In this document: positions 43,570 to 54,096 of the stretch, piece by piece
How the letters are laid out: every line of letters starts with the position of its first letter
Numbering within the stretch: position 1 is the first letter of the stretch
Source: Butyricicoccus pullicaecorum
GTDB taxonomy: Bacteria > Bacillota > Clostridia > Oscillospirales > Butyricicoccaceae
Assembly (NCBI GenBank): GCA_018365995.1
Contig: JAGZIY010000004.1
Coordinates: 109,285-173,284, forward strand
DNA: 64,000 nucleotides
Direction: 5' to 3'
The notes under the pieces: generated by a model
Told to the model about the DNA's origin: nothing
The model's database searches: none
What the model saw: only the letters and a program-made list of their open reading frames with translations
Made by a program: the position numbers and the translations under genes

Positions 43570-43916
43570 TGCGCGGCGCTTGGGGGGAGCAGGCAGCGGC
43601 AGACTTTCTGCGCAAAAAGGGCTATACGATTCTTGCGCAAAATTATCGTACCAGACAGGGGGAAATTGACCTGATTGCCGCCTGTGCGCAGTATCTTGTG
43701 TTCGTTGAGGTCAAAACACGGAAATCAGGGCGCTTTTGCGCTGCCTGCGAAGCGGTGGATAAAAGAAAGCAGGAACGACTGATTTTAACAGCAGAGCAAT
43801 GGATGCAGACATATCCAACGGCATTGCAGCCGCGTATGGACGTCATTGAAGTCTATGGTGCTGAGGGCGGTCCTGCCCGTCAAATCTATCACTTGGAAAA
43901 TGCGTTTGACGCATAG
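43569..43916 (+). CDS. yraN: UPF0102 protein YraN
   Basis: 115 residues with the endonuclease-like core: GEQAAADFLRKKGY, NYRTRQGEIDLIA and FVEVKTRKSG, which together form the E-x-D-x(n)-ExK pattern of restriction-type nucleases. Commonly encoded next to rnhB, as here with a one-base stop/start overlap. The cellular role is unknown; DNA processing is a family-level inference. Confidence 0.92.
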   Translation: MRGAWGEQAAADFLRKKGYTILAQNYRTRQGEIDLIAACAQYLVFVEVKTRKSGRFCAACEAVDKRKQERLILTAEQWMQTYPTALQPRMDVIEVYGAEGGPARQIYHLENAFDA

Positions 43917-43927
43917 GGGGAGGCAAT

Positions 43928-44896
43928 ATGCAGCTATTCGACCTGCACTGTGATACCTTATATGAGTGCTATGAAACGGGAGCACATCTGCGTGAAAATA
44001 CGCTTTGTATCGACCGGACAAAAGCGTCTGGATATTCGATGTACACGCAGGTGTTTGCTTTATTTTGCGGCAGCAAAACAACCGACACGCGGCGCCAATC
44101 ACTGATGGAGGTGCCGCCCTCCCGTCGATTGGAGGCATTGCTGGAAACCGCAAGGGCAGAGTTTTCTGCCAATGCAGACTGGCTGACGCTGTGTCGGGAC
44201 ATGGAGGATTGGGAATGGGCGAAGGCACATGGAAAGCATGCCGCCTTCTTATCTATCGAGGGTGCGGAACTGCTTACAAGCGATGCACATGTACAGCGTG
44301 CTTATGATGCGGGGGTGCGCATGGTATCCCTGAGTTGGAACGGTTATAATCCATATGCTTGCGGCGCGATGTTCTGCAATGACACCGGACTGAGTGACAA
44401 GGGAAAAGCGTTGGTGCGGCGCTTTGTGGAGCAGGGGATTTTGATAGATGTATCGCATTTATCCGAGGCTGGATTTTGGGACGTGTGTTTGGAGACCGAA
44501 GCTCCCTTTGCGGCATCTCATTCCAATAGCAGGACCTGCTGCGACCATTTGCGCAATCTGACTGATTTACAGTTTTCTGAAATCGTGCGGCGCGGTGGTC
44601 TGGTAGGCATCAATCTATACAGCCCTTTTTTGCGCGGCGATGGCAAGCAGGCAGGGCTTTCTGACGTTTTACGGCATGTGGAGCATTTTCTGTCCTGCGG
44701 CGGTGAATCCTGCCTTGCAATGGGGGCGGATTTAGATGGCTGTGAGCGTTTGCCGGAGGGCATAGATACCGTTGCAGATATGGAAAAGCTGGCAGAATAT
44801 ATGCTTTGTCATAATTATTTGCAGAGTACGGTAGATGCGTTGCTTTTTGGGAATGCACACACATTTTTCACCCGTATGTTAAGAATACCTGCGTGA
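43928..44896 (+). CDS. Membrane dipeptidase-type peptidase (M19)
   Basis: 322 residues. Zinc-site motifs: DLHCDTLYE at the N-terminus, FLSIEGAE, LIDVSHLSEAG and ASHSNSRT with the two later histidines, and MGADLDGC near the end, in the order of renal-type dipeptidases. It should hydrolyse dipeptides, possibly with D-residues. No signal peptide, so cytoplasmic as for other bacterial members. Confidence 0.92.
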   Translation: MQLFDLHCDTLYECYETGAHLRENTLCIDRTKASGYSMYTQVFALFCGSKTTDTRRQSLMEVPPSRRLEALLETARAEFSANADWLTLCRDMEDWEWAKAHGKHAAFLSIEGAELLTSDAHVQRAYDAGVRMVSLSWNGYNPYACGAMFCNDTGLSDKGKALVRRFVEQGILIDVSHLSEAGFWDVCLETEAPFAASHSNSRTCCDHLRNLTDLQFSEIVRRGGLVGINLYSPFLRGDGKQAGLSDVLRHVEHFLSCGGESCLAMGADLDGCERLPEGIDTVADMEKLAEYMLCHNYLQSTVDALLFGNAHTFFTRMLRIPA

Positions 44897-44912
44897 AACA
44901 GGAGGAATTAAG

Positions 44913-46400
44913 ATGGAATATGTAAGCAGTAGAAATAAAAATCTGCGTGTCAGCGCTGCACAGGCGATTGCAGCAGGCATTGCGCCTGACGGTGGTTTGT
45001 TCTGCCCCACCGAGTTTCCACGGTTATCTCACGATGAGTTTCGTGCACTGATGCAGATGGACTATAAGCAGAGAGCGGCAATGATTCTTGGAAAGTTTCT
45101 AACGGATTTTACTGCCGAGGAACTGGCGCATTTTGCACAGCTTGCCTATGCAGATGAAAAATTTGGCGGCGGGGATACCGTTCCGGTGGTAAGTCTTGCG
45201 GACGATCTGCACATGCTGGAGCTTTGGCATGGCCCGACTTGTGCGTTTAAGGATATGGCGCTGCAAATGCTGCCTCATCTTTTGACGGCATCACTTAAAA
45301 AAACTGGGGAGGATAGAACCTGCTGTATTCTGGTTGCTACATCGGGAGATACCGGCAAGGCAGCGCTCGAGGGCTTTGCGGACGTACCGAATACCAAAAT
45401 CATGGTATACTATCCAGTTGATGGCGTTTCCCCCATGCAGAAGCTGCAAATGGTGACCCAACAGGGAGAAAATGTAGAGGTTGTCGCAATCAAAGGCAAT
45501 TTTGATGATGCACAGTCAGCAGTCAAGCGTATCTTTACCGACTCTGAGGCTGCAAAGCGTCTGAATGAAAAAGGACTCATGTTTTCTTCGGCAAACTCCA
45601 TTAACTGGGGACGTCTTGCACCGCAGATTGCGTACTATGTTTCGGCATACTGTGATCTTTTGGCAGCGGGAAAGATTTCTCACGGGCAGGCGGTCAACGT
45701 CTGCGTGCCGACAGGCAATTTTGGCAATATCCTTGCCGCTTATATTGCAAAACAGATGGGGGTACCGTTCGGCAAGCTGATTTGTGCATCCAATCAAAAC
45801 CATGTCTTGACTGACTTTTTTGCGCAGGGCGGCATCTATGACCGTAACCGTCCGTTCTATACGACAGATTCTCCCTCTATGGATATCTTGATTTCGTCCA
45901 ATTTGGAGCGTTTACTTTTCTTCCTTTCTGGACAGAATGATAAAATGGTAGGGGAAATGATGGAAGCGCTTGCAAAGACTGGACGCTATGATGTGTCTGA
46001 CATGTTGAGGGAGCAGCTAAGTACGAACTTTGCAGCTGGATATTGCAGTGATGCTGAGACAGCACAGACCATCAGGGCACTGTTTGAAAAGCAGAAGTAT
46101 TTGTGTGACACCCACACAGCAGTTGCTGTGCATGTGTGTGAACAGTACCGCAGGCAGAGCGGAGACAAGGCGCCTGTCATTGTGGCATCGACCGCAAGCC
46201 CGTTTAAGTTCTGTAAGCCGGTTGCGGCTGCGCTGGGACAGCCGATTGCCGCAGAGGGTGTCGAGCAGCTTTTGGAGTTGCAACGGATTTCCGGCTGCCA
46301 AGCGCCTGCCCCGCTTGCGGCGCTGGGCAATCAAACACCGCGCTTTGACCGAGTGGTGGATAAGGCGGATATCCTGTCCACACTGGATCTGCTTTTGTAA
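44913..46400 (+). CDS. thrC: Threonine synthase
   Basis: 495 residues, PLP enzyme converting O-phosphohomoserine to threonine. The N-terminal YVSSRNKNLRVSAAQAIAAGIAPDGGLF and the PLP lysine region WHGPTCAFKDMALQMLP are diagnostic; LVATSGDTGKAALEGF and VPTGNFGNILAAY are also conserved. This is the longer, yeast-like branch of the family. No hom or thrB is adjacent. Closely followed by a phosphoesterase gene. Confidence 0.96.
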   Translation: MEYVSSRNKNLRVSAAQAIAAGIAPDGGLFCPTEFPRLSHDEFRALMQMDYKQRAAMILGKFLTDFTAEELAHFAQLAYADEKFGGGDTVPVVSLADDLHMLELWHGPTCAFKDMALQMLPHLLTASLKKTGEDRTCCILVATSGDTGKAALEGFADVPNTKIMVYYPVDGVSPMQKLQMVTQQGENVEVVAIKGNFDDAQSAVKRIFTDSEAAKRLNEKGLMFSSANSINWGRLAPQIAYYVSAYCDLLAAGKISHGQAVNVCVPTGNFGNILAAYIAKQMGVPFGKLICASNQNHVLTDFFAQGGIYDRNRPFYTTDSPSMDILISSNLERLLFFLSGQNDKMVGEMMEALAKTGRYDVSDMLREQLSTNFAAGYCSDAETAQTIRALFEKQKYLCDTHTAVAVHVCEQYRRQSGDKAPVIVASTASPFKFCKPVAAALGQPIAAEGVEQLLELQRISGCQAPAPLAALGNQTPRFDRVVDKADILSTLDLLL

Positions 46401-46406
46401 AGTTCT

Positions 46407-47108
46407 ATGGCACTTTATACCATTGCAGACTTACATTTGGCGTGTTCGGTCAACAAGCCGATGGATATTTTTGGCGGACGCTGGCAGAATTATATGGAAA
46501 AGCTGCGCACGCGCTGGCAGGCAGTCGTGAGCGAGCAGGATACGGTTGTTATTGGCGGGGATCTCTCGTGGGGCATTGATTTTAAGCAGTCCAAGGCAGA
46601 TTTTGCGTACCTCAACGCGCTGCCGGGCAGGAAAATCATTCTCAAGGGAAACCATGATTTGTGGTGGAATACCGTCCGGAAAATGGAAGCCTTTCTTGAG
46701 GAAAATGGATTTCAGAATATTTATTTTCTGCACAACAACAGTTTTCTCTATGAAAATACCGCGATTTGCGGCACACGCGGGTGGTTTTTTGAGGAGGACT
46801 TCAAGGAAAGCCACGACGAGAAGATTTTTAAGCGGGAGCTTTTGCGTCTCGAAACCTCACTCAAGGCGGGCAAAGCATCTGGCGCTGAACAAATCTACTG
46901 CTTTTTACATTATCCGCCCATTTATGCGAATTTTCGGTGCGGGGAAATTATTGCGCTCATGCAAAAATATGGCGTGAGCCGCTGTATCTATGGCCATCTG
47001 CACTCGGACAGCCTGCGCTGGGCAGTAACCGGAATACAGGACGGCATTGAATTTATTTTGGCATCTGGAGATCATTTAGATTTCACCCCCATTCTGTTAA
47101 AAAAATAA
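46407..47108 (+). CDS. Metallophosphoesterase, calcineurin-like
   Basis: 233 residues with the full two-metal set: YTIADLHLA, VIGGDLSWGID, LKGNHDLWW, FLHYPPIY and IYGHLHSDS. This branch is common in Clostridia and its substrate is not known. Six bases after thrC, so co-transcribed. Confidence 0.9.
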   Translation: MALYTIADLHLACSVNKPMDIFGGRWQNYMEKLRTRWQAVVSEQDTVVIGGDLSWGIDFKQSKADFAYLNALPGRKIILKGNHDLWWNTVRKMEAFLEENGFQNIYFLHNNSFLYENTAICGTRGWFFEEDFKESHDEKIFKRELLRLETSLKAGKASGAEQIYCFLHYPPIYANFRCGEIIALMQKYGVSRCIYGHLHSDSLRWAVTGIQDGIEFILASGDHLDFTPILLKK

Positions 47109-47180
47109 AAAAAACTATGGAAATTCCAGATAAAATCTGGTAAAATAGATTGGATACAATTTTAGGAGGAATAAATTGTA

Positions 47181-48509
47181 ATGGAACTGAAAAATGTTGA
47201 GAAGCTGGAAAAAAGCATTACAGCACTGACTATTGAAATTTCTGCCGCAGAGCTGGAGGCAGCAAAGGATCAGGCGTTTAAGAAAAATGGCAAGAAGATT
47301 ACTGTTCCCGGTTTCCGTAAGGGAAAGGCACCGCGTAAGGTGATCGAAGGTCTGTATGGTGATGGTGTATTCTTTGAGGATGCACTCAATATCTGCTATC
47401 CAAAGGCTTATGATGAGGCACTGGAAAAGTCCGGCATCAAGGCAGTTGCTCCAGCTGACGTTGAACTCTCTGAGATGACAGAGTCTGGCGCAGTGGTCAT
47501 CGTCTGCAAGGTTCCGGTTGAGCCGGAGGTTACCTTGGGCGATTACAAGGGCATCTCTGTGGAGAAGGAAGAGGCAAAGGTTCTTGTTGCTGACGTAAAG
47601 GCAGAAATCGACCGCATGGCACAGCGTCTGGCTCGTACCGAGACCGTAGAGCGCGCTGCAAAGAAGAACGATACCGTTGTAATCGACTTTGAAGGCTTCG
47701 TTGACGGCGTTGCATTCGAGGGCGGCAAGGGCGAGAATTATGACCTGAAGCTGGGCTCTGGTACCTTTATCCCGGGCTTTGAGGATCAGCTCATTGGCAC
47801 CAAGGCAGGTCAGGAGAAGGACGTTGTGGTAACTTTCCCGACCGAGTACCATGCACCGGAACTGGCTGGTAAGGAAGCAACCTTCAAGTGCACCGTGCAC
47901 GAGGTTAAGGAAACCATCATGCCTGCAATCGACGACGAGTTTGCAAAGGATGTTTCCGAGACCGCTGAGACCGTGGAGGATCTCAAGAAAGAGGTCAAGG
48001 AGCGTCTGCTCGCGCAGAGAACGGAAACCTTTGAGCGTGACTACGAGGAAGCACTGCTGACCGCTGTAATCGACAGCATGCAGGCTGAGATTCCAGAAGC
48101 TATGGTTGAGGTTCAGCTCGACAATGTGATGCAGGACTTTGGATACCGTCTCCAGATGCAGGGTATGCAGCTTGACCAGTATGCAAAGATGAACGGTATG
48201 GATATGACACAGTTCCGCGGCATGTTCCGTCCGCAGGCAGACCGTCAGGTAAAGGTACGTCTGGCACTGCAAAAGATTGTAGAGCTTGAAAATCTGGACG
48301 TAACAGAGGACGAAATCGAGGCGAAGTACAAGGAACTGGCTGAGCAGTATGGTATGGAAGTTGAACAGGTCAAGAAGGCACTGCCGGCAGACAGCATTAC
48401 CTCCGATATGAAACTCGACAAGGCTGTCAGCCTCATCAAGGACAATGCAAAGCCCAAGAAGAAGTCCAAGAAGAAGGCTGAGGAAAAGGCTTCTGAGAGC
48501 GCTGAGTAA
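47181..48509 (+). CDS. tig: Trigger factor
   Basis: 442 residues: an N-terminal ribosome-binding domain with the signature VPGFRKGKAPRKVIEGLYG (about 45-63), a central FKBP-type prolyl isomerase domain (about 150-250, with VVIDFEGFVDG and LGSGTFIPGFEDQLIG), and a long helical C-terminal chaperone domain ending in a lysine-rich tail. First contact for nascent chains. Located directly before clpP-clpX, the classic order. Confidence 0.97.
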   Translation: MELKNVEKLEKSITALTIEISAAELEAAKDQAFKKNGKKITVPGFRKGKAPRKVIEGLYGDGVFFEDALNICYPKAYDEALEKSGIKAVAPADVELSEMTESGAVVIVCKVPVEPEVTLGDYKGISVEKEEAKVLVADVKAEIDRMAQRLARTETVERAAKKNDTVVIDFEGFVDGVAFEGGKGENYDLKLGSGTFIPGFEDQLIGTKAGQEKDVVVTFPTEYHAPELAGKEATFKCTVHEVKETIMPAIDDEFAKDVSETAETVEDLKKEVKERLLAQRTETFERDYEEALLTAVIDSMQAEIPEAMVEVQLDNVMQDFGYRLQMQGMQLDQYAKMNGMDMTQFRGMFRPQADRQVKVRLALQKIVELENLDVTEDEIEAKYKELAEQYGMEVEQVKKALPADSITSDMKLDKAVSLIKDNAKPKKKSKKKAEEKASESAE

Positions 48510-48596
48510 GGCATAAAAGGGAGGAAGCCATACATATCCTCCAATAGAAAACGAATCTGAAAAAATGTGGGGGATTATGGAAAGGAGTTTTCTTTT

Positions 48597-49181
48597 ATGA
48601 GTTTAGTACCTATGGTCATCGAGCCAACGAATAGAGGCGGCGAACGCTCGTATGACATTTTTTCCCGCCTGTTAAACGACCGTATTATTATGCTGTCAGA
48701 CGAGGTGAATGATGCGACGGCTTCTCTGGTTGTTGCACAGCTTTTGTATCTTGAGTCTCAGGATCCAGATAAGGACATTTCGTTCTATATCAATTCTCCC
48801 GGCGGCTCTGTCACAGCAGGTATGGCAATCTATGACACGATGAACTATATCAAACCAGATGTATCGACCATTTGTATCGGTATGGCAGCTTCTATGGGTG
48901 CTTTCCTGCTGTCCTCCGGTGCAAAGGGCAAGCGTTTTGCATTGCCAAACTCGGAAATCATGATTCATCAGCCGCTTGGCGGCGCAAAGGGGCAGGCCTC
49001 GGATATCAAGATCCATGCAGATTGGATTCTAAAGACACGTGAGAAGCTCAATCAGATCTTGGCGGAGAATACTGGAAAGCCGTTGGAAGTGATTGAACGT
49101 GATACCGATCGTGATAACTTTATGAGTGCGGCTGACGCAATGGCGTATGGTCTCATCGACAAGGTTTATGACAAGCGCTGA
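48597..49181 (+). CDS. clpP: ATP-dependent Clp protease proteolytic subunit
   Basis: 194 residues. Catalytic Ser in [11 protein letters not shown], His in [12 protein letters not shown] and Asp in [10 protein letters not shown]. Forms the tetradecameric chamber used by ClpX, and by ClpC if present elsewhere. Start at the ATG behind AAAGGAG; an in-frame upstream start would add ten residues not seen in the family. Confidence 0.98.
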   Translation: MSLVPMVIEPTNRGGERSYDIFSRLLNDRIIMLSDEVNDATASLVVAQLLYLESQDPDKDISFYINSPGGSVTAGMAIYDTMNYIKPDVSTICIGMAASMGAFLLSSGAKGKRFALPNSEIMIHQPLGGAKGQASDIKIHADWILKTREKLNQILAENTGKPLEVIERDTDRDNFMSAADAMAYGLIDKVYDKR

Positions 49182-49197
49182 ATCATGCAAACGTACG

Positions 49198-49223
49198 ACC
49201 ATCGGCGGTTTTCTGCCGATGGT
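49198..49223 (+). terminator. Hairpin between clpP and clpX
   Basis: Perfect 9-bp stem ACCATCGGC/GCCGATGGT with an 8-base loop; no T run. Likely attenuates or stabilises rather than terminates. Confidence 0.45.
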
Positions 49224-49263
49224 TTGCGTGTTTCTTGAAAAAGTGCTTTCAATGAGGTGAATG

Positions 49264-50523
49264 ATGGCGAATTTCGACGAAAATAAGACCCTGCACTGCT
49301 CCTTCTGCGGCAAGCCACAGAACAAGGTGCGCAAGCTGGTGGCAGGTCCCAATGTGTATATCTGTGACGAGTGCATCAATGTATGTGCAAGCATCCTAGA
49401 TGACGAGCTTGGAATGGATTATAACGATACATCGGACGATGGCATCGAGGCACCAGAGACCTTACCCACACCGCGTGAACTGAAAAATGTACTTGACCAG
49501 TATGTGATTGGTCAGGACGAGGCAAAGATTGCCCTCAGTGTTGCGGTATATAACCATTATAAAAGAATTTTCCGCGGTCATGAAGATGATACCGAGCTTT
49601 CCAAGAGCAATATCCTGATGCTGGGGCCGTCCGGCTCCGGTAAAACCCTGCTTGCACAGACCCTTGCAAAGACCTTGCAGGTTCCGTTTGCAATTGCAGA
49701 TGCAACGACACTGACCGAGGCTGGTTATGTCGGTGAAGATGTGGAGAATATTTTGCTGCGTCTCATTCAGGCGGCTGATTTTGATGTGGAGAAGGCAGAA
49801 CGCGGGATCATTTATGTAGATGAGATTGATAAGATTGCCAGAAAATCGGAAAATCCATCTATTACACGTGATGTATCCGGTGAGGGTGTACAGCAAGCAC
49901 TGCTTAAAATGCTTGAGGGTACGACTGCGAACGTGCCGCCGCAGGGCGGGCGCAAGCACCCGCATCAGGAGTTTATCCAAATCGACACAACCAATATTCT
50001 GTTTATTTGCGGCGGCGCATTTGATGGGATCGAAAAGATTATCCAGAACCGTATTGGCAAAAAGGGCATTGGGTTTGGTGCCGAGGTGCATAGCAAGAAT
50101 GATGAGGGCGCAGACCTGATGTTGGACAAGATCGAGCCGCATGATCTCATGAAGTTCGGATTGATTCCAGAGCTGATTGGTCGTCTGCCTGCAATCGTAG
50201 GACTGCATTCTCTAAATGAAGATGCATTGGTACAGATTTTGACTGAGCCGAAAAATGCACTCGTCAAGCAGTATCAGAAGCTGTTTGCACTGGACGATGT
50301 GACACTGGTATTTGAGCCAGAGGCATTGCGTGAAATTGCAAGGATTGCAGTAGAACGCAAGACTGGTGCGCGTGGTCTGCGTGGCGTGCTCGAGCATATT
50401 ATGACAGACATTATGTTTGAGATTCCATCGGACGATACGATTGCGCGTGTTACCATTACGCCGGCAGTCGTAAAAGGCGAGGGAGAGCCAGAGGTTGTTC
50501 GAAAGCCCGAAAAGGATACCTAA
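49264..50523 (+). CDS. clpX: ATP-dependent Clp protease ATP-binding subunit ClpX
   Basis: 419 residues. The zinc-binding domain is C4 (CSFCGKPQ and CDECINVC). The AAA+ core has Walker [16 protein letters not shown], Walker [12 protein letters not shown], pore loop [10 protein letters not shown] and the IGF-type ClpP loop in [10 protein letters not shown]. Unfolds substrates for ClpP. Of two adjacent ATGs (49261, 49264) the second has the better distance from GAGGTGA. Confidence 0.98.
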   Translation: MANFDENKTLHCSFCGKPQNKVRKLVAGPNVYICDECINVCASILDDELGMDYNDTSDDGIEAPETLPTPRELKNVLDQYVIGQDEAKIALSVAVYNHYKRIFRGHEDDTELSKSNILMLGPSGSGKTLLAQTLAKTLQVPFAIADATTLTEAGYVGEDVENILLRLIQAADFDVEKAERGIIYVDEIDKIARKSENPSITRDVSGEGVQQALLKMLEGTTANVPPQGGRKHPHQEFIQIDTTNILFICGGAFDGIEKIIQNRIGKKGIGFGAEVHSKNDEGADLMLDKIEPHDLMKFGLIPELIGRLPAIVGLHSLNEDALVQILTEPKNALVKQYQKLFALDDVTLVFEPEALREIARIAVERKTGARGLRGVLEHIMTDIMFEIPSDDTIARVTITPAVVKGEGEPEVVRKPEKDT

Positions 50524-50594
50524 AAACTGTCAAATAAAAGGGTGAGGAATGTACATGTGTCCGGTACGGAAACATGGCTCCTAAATCGCAGCAT

Positions 50595-50638
50595 AAGCAG
50601 CTGACAGACTTTGAATCTGACGGCTGCTTTTGCTTTTT
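50595..50638 (+). terminator. Rho-independent terminator after clpX
   Basis: Imperfect 14-bp stem (50595-50608 with 50616-50629), followed by TGCTTTTTT. Confidence 0.7.
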
Positions 50639-50733
50639 TGGAGGCCAGAGGGCGCATGAAATCGTGCATTTTATCGGATGAAGAAAATTTGGAGATACGA
50701 TACTTTTTTGTAGAAATCTCCAATGCTTTCCGC

Positions 50734-50762
50734 TTGAAACTACGCGCATAGTATACTATACT
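50734..50762 (+). promoter_or_regulatory. Promoter of lon
   Basis: TTGAAA (50734-50739), 17-base spacer, TATACT (50757-50762), leaving a leader of about 140 bases. No CIRCE or CtsR heptads were recognised. Confidence 0.65.
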
Positions 50763-50802
50763 TATCATAAGGCTTTTTTGCAGAGCCGCTGTAATTAGGC
50801 AG

Positions 50803-50841
50803 TCATAAAAAGGATATCCGTGCAGATTCATAAAAAGGATA
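50803..50841 (+). repeat. Two direct 14-base repeats in the lon leader
   Basis: TCATAAAAAGGATA at 50803-50816 and 50828-50841, 25 bases apart start to start, within the transcribed leader. Possible regulator or RNA-binding sites; function unknown. Confidence 0.6.
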
Positions 50842-50906
50842 CAGCGTTTGCGGATAACCATTTCATGCCTTTAGATAGAAAATTCCGTTTACAGGAGTAT
50901 TAAAAT

Positions 50907-53324
50907 ATGAACGTGAACCAAAAAGATAACCAGCGTATCCTGCCGGTCCTTCCCCTGCGTGGGCTGACGGCATTTCCAGAAATGCTCATTCATTTTGATG
51001 TGGGTCGGGCAATGTCTGTCAAGGCTCTGGAAATTGCAATGAAGGAGGGACAGTGGATTTTTTTAACCGCACAAAAGGATTTGCAGACAGATACCCCAGA
51101 GCCAGAGGAGCTTTATGCAGTGGGTACGATTTGTCTCGTTCGGCAGATCCTGCGTCTGCCGGGGGATAATATCCGTGTTTTGGTGCAGGGAGGACAGCGT
51201 GCCTGTGCCCGCAGCTATGAAAAGGGCGAGAAGGGCAGCCTCAAAGCGGTAGTTGAGATTCTGGAAGAGACCAGACCGGAGGGTGGCGCGCGCCGAGAAG
51301 CTGCAATGATTCGTACCTTGCAGACGCGATTTGATGAATATGCAAGTCATTCTTCCCGCATTTCGTCAGATATCGTGATGACGGTAGCCGCAGGTGGCGA
51401 TGGGGGATACCTTGCAGATTATATTGCACAGAATTTGTCGGTTGATTTTTCTGTCAAGCAGGAGATTCTGGAAGAACTCAATATCAACCGTCGTTTGCTT
51501 CGTATGATCCATTTGTTAGACGAAGAAATCGAGCTTTTGTCGATTGAGGGCGAGATTCAGGAGCAGCTCAAAGCCGCGTTGGACAAAAATCAAAAGGAAT
51601 ATTACCTGCGGGAACAAATCAAGGTCATGCAGTCTGAGCTTGGGGAACAGGATACCTATGCAGAGGCTGAGGCATATCGGGAAAAAATCGAGACGTTAGG
51701 ACTTGCACAGGAGTATACGGAAAAGCTTTTGAAGGAAGTCGATCGCCTGTCCAAAATGAGCAGCACTTCCTCGGAAGCGGGTGTCATTCGCACATATTTG
51801 GATACGGTTTTAGATTTGCCATGGAAAAAAATGACCCGCCTGCGGTATGATTTGGCGCGGGCAGAGAAAACCCTCAACCGCGACCATTATGGCTTGGAAA
51901 AGGTCAAAGAGCGTGTTTTGGAATTTATTGCAGTCAAGAAACTGTGTCCGGAACTGAAGGGACAGGTGCTGTGTCTTGCAGGCCCTCCGGGTGTGGGCAA
52001 GACCTCGATTGCCCGCTCGATTGCTGAGTCTATGAACCGCAAATATGTACGTATGTCTCTTGGCGGTGTGCGCGACGAGGCGGATATTCGCGGGCATCGA
52101 AAAACCTATATTGGTGCTATGCCGGGACGCATTATCAACGCACTGAGACAAGCAGGCAGCAGCAATCCGCTCATCTTGCTCGATGAAATTGATAAAATGG
52201 GCAATGATTTCCGCGGTGATCCGGCATCTGCAATGCTTGAGGTTTTGGACATTGAGCAGAACAATACATTCCGCGACCACTATATAGAGATTCCAGTGGA
52301 TTTGTCTGATGTACTCTTTGTGACAACGGCAAACGATCTGGGAACCGTGCCGCGTCCGCTTCTTGACCGTATGGAGGTCATTGAGCTTTCGAGTTACACG
52401 GCAGAGGAAAAGCTGCATATTGCAGCAAATCACCTGCTGCCCAAGCAAATCAAAAAGCATGGACTCAGCAAATCTGCGCTGCAAGTCTCAGATGATGCGC
52501 TCAAGGCACTGATTGCAGGCTATACACGCGAAGCCGGTGTACGGCGTCTGGAGCAGCAGCTGGCAAAGCTGTGCCGTAAGGCGGCAAAAAAGATTGTAGA
52601 CGGAGAGACAAAGTCGGTTACCATCTGTCCGGACGATTTGGAACACTATCTGGGCGCTGCAAAGTTCAAAAAGGACGCGGTTGCCAAACGCGATGAAGTG
52701 GGTATTGTCAACGGTTTGGCATGGACAAGCGTTGGCGGGGAAATGCTTCAGGCAGAGGTTGCTGCCGTGCCGGGTACAGGTAAAATCGAGGTGACGGGAA
52801 ATCTTGGAAAGGTCATGTCGGAGAGCGCAAAGGCGGCGTTGACCTTTGTGCGTTCTCGCACGGAGCAGCTTGGTTTGGAACCGGATTTTTACAAGAATAT
52901 TGACCTGCACATTCATTTTCCGGAGGCTGCTATTCCAAAGGACGGACCCTCGGCGGGTATCACGATGGCAACTGCAATCATTTCGGCACTGACCGGGATA
53001 CCGGTTTATCACACGGTTGCGATGACTGGTGAGGTAACTTTGCGCGGCAGAGTGATGCCGATTGGTGGTCTGCGGGAAAAAACGATGGCAGCCTACCGCG
53101 CCGGCATCAAGACTGTTATTATTCCAAAGGAAAATGAGTCCGATCTCGATGAGGTTGAGCAGGTGGTCAAGGATTGCATTACATTTGTGACGGCTGAGCA
53201 CATGGATACCGTAATGGAAACGGCGCTGGACTTCAGCCGCCGCCCTGCACCAAAGAGGAAAGAAACCGAACAACAGCTGCCGCTTTCAGCGGTGCATGCA
53301 GCAGAATCAACGCTCTGTCAGTAA
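50907..53324 (+). CDS. lon: ATP-dependent protease Lon
   Basis: 805 residues, LonA type. N-terminal substrate-binding domain (about 10-205), helical region, AAA+ module with Walker A GPPGVGKTSIARS and Walker B ILLDEIDKMG, and a protease domain with the catalytic Ser in PKDGPSAGITM and the Lys in the later GGLREKTMAAYRAG segment. Degrades misfolded and regulatory proteins. The engB gene follows 13 bases after. Confidence 0.98.
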   Translation: MNVNQKDNQRILPVLPLRGLTAFPEMLIHFDVGRAMSVKALEIAMKEGQWIFLTAQKDLQTDTPEPEELYAVGTICLVRQILRLPGDNIRVLVQGGQRACARSYEKGEKGSLKAVVEILEETRPEGGARREAAMIRTLQTRFDEYASHSSRISSDIVMTVAAGGDGGYLADYIAQNLSVDFSVKQEILEELNINRRLLRMIHLLDEEIELLSIEGEIQEQLKAALDKNQKEYYLREQIKVMQSELGEQDTYAEAEAYREKIETLGLAQEYTEKLLKEVDRLSKMSSTSSEAGVIRTYLDTVLDLPWKKMTRLRYDLARAEKTLNRDHYGLEKVKERVLEFIAVKKLCPELKGQVLCLAGPPGVGKTSIARSIAESMNRKYVRMSLGGVRDEADIRGHRKTYIGAMPGRIINALRQAGSSNPLILLDEIDKMGNDFRGDPASAMLEVLDIEQNNTFRDHYIEIPVDLSDVLFVTTANDLGTVPRPLLDRMEVIELSSYTAEEKLHIAANHLLPKQIKKHGLSKSALQVSDDALKALIAGYTREAGVRRLEQQLAKLCRKAAKKIVDGETKSVTICPDDLEHYLGAAKFKKDAVAKRDEVGIVNGLAWTSVGGEMLQAEVAAVPGTGKIEVTGNLGKVMSESAKAALTFVRSRTEQLGLEPDFYKNIDLHIHFPEAAIPKDGPSAGITMATAIISALTGIPVYHTVAMTGEVTLRGRVMPIGGLREKTMAAYRAGIKTVIIPKENESDLDEVEQVVKDCITFVTAEHMDTVMETALDFSRRPAPKRKETEQQLPLSAVHAAESTLCQ

Positions 53325-53337
53325 AGGAGGGTGCACG

Positions 53338-53949
53338 ATGCTCAATCTGCACAAGGCGGAGTTTATCCGCTCAGCGGTAAAGACCGCAGATTTTCCCGCA
53401 GATGGGCTGCCGCAGATCGTATTTGCAGGCAAGTCCAATGTGGGAAAGTCATCGACCATCAACAAGATTTTGAATCGCCGCAATTTTGCCCGTGTTGGCG
53501 GGCAGCCGGGAAAAACCATTCATATCAACTTTTTTGAAATTGATAAGCAGACCTATTTTGTAGATTTGCCGGGCTATGGCTATGCCAAGGTATCCAAGTC
53601 TGAACGCGATCGTTGGGGTGCGCTGCTCGAAACCTATTTTGGAACTGGTCTGATTACGCTCGGTCTGCAAATTGTGGACATTCGCCATAAGCCGACTGCG
53701 GATGATAAGATCATGGCAGACTGCTTTCTGGCAACCGGACAGCCTTTTGCAATCATTGCCAACAAGCTGGACAAAATCAAAAAAAGCCAGATGGAGGCAA
53801 ATATCACCTGTATTCGGGAAACCTTGCTTTTGCCGGAGGACGTACCGGTCATTCCATTTTCAGCGGAAAAGGGGACAGGACGAGAGGAAGTTCTTGCACT
53901 GATTGAATCGCATATCGCAAAGTTGTCGGGGATGGTATCAGAGGAGTAA
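53338..53949 (+). CDS. engB: Ribosome biogenesis GTP-binding protein EngB/YsxC
   Basis: 203-residue GTPase for 50S assembly: G1 GKSNVGKSSTINKI, G3 DLPGYGYAKV, G4 NKLDKIKKS and G5 FSAEKGTG. Start ATG behind AAAGGAGGG; an upstream in-frame start lies within lon. lon-engB adjacency is common in Firmicutes. Confidence 0.97.
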   Translation: MLNLHKAEFIRSAVKTADFPADGLPQIVFAGKSNVGKSSTINKILNRRNFARVGGQPGKTIHINFFEIDKQTYFVDLPGYGYAKVSKSERDRWGALLETYFGTGLITLGLQIVDIRHKPTADDKIMADCFLATGQPFAIIANKLDKIKKSQMEANITCIRETLLLPEDVPVIPFSAEKGTGREEVLALIESHIAKLSGMVSEE

Positions 53950-54096
53950 AAGTTTCCCTCCGCTCTTTTTGTACAAAATATAAAATTTCATACCTGTTCC
54001 ACGAACCACGCTTGGAAGTTTTGCATTGCAAAGAATTGGAATTTGCAACTTTTTTGATTTGGTCAAATGGTAAAATCAAAGAAATTGCAAAAAACC

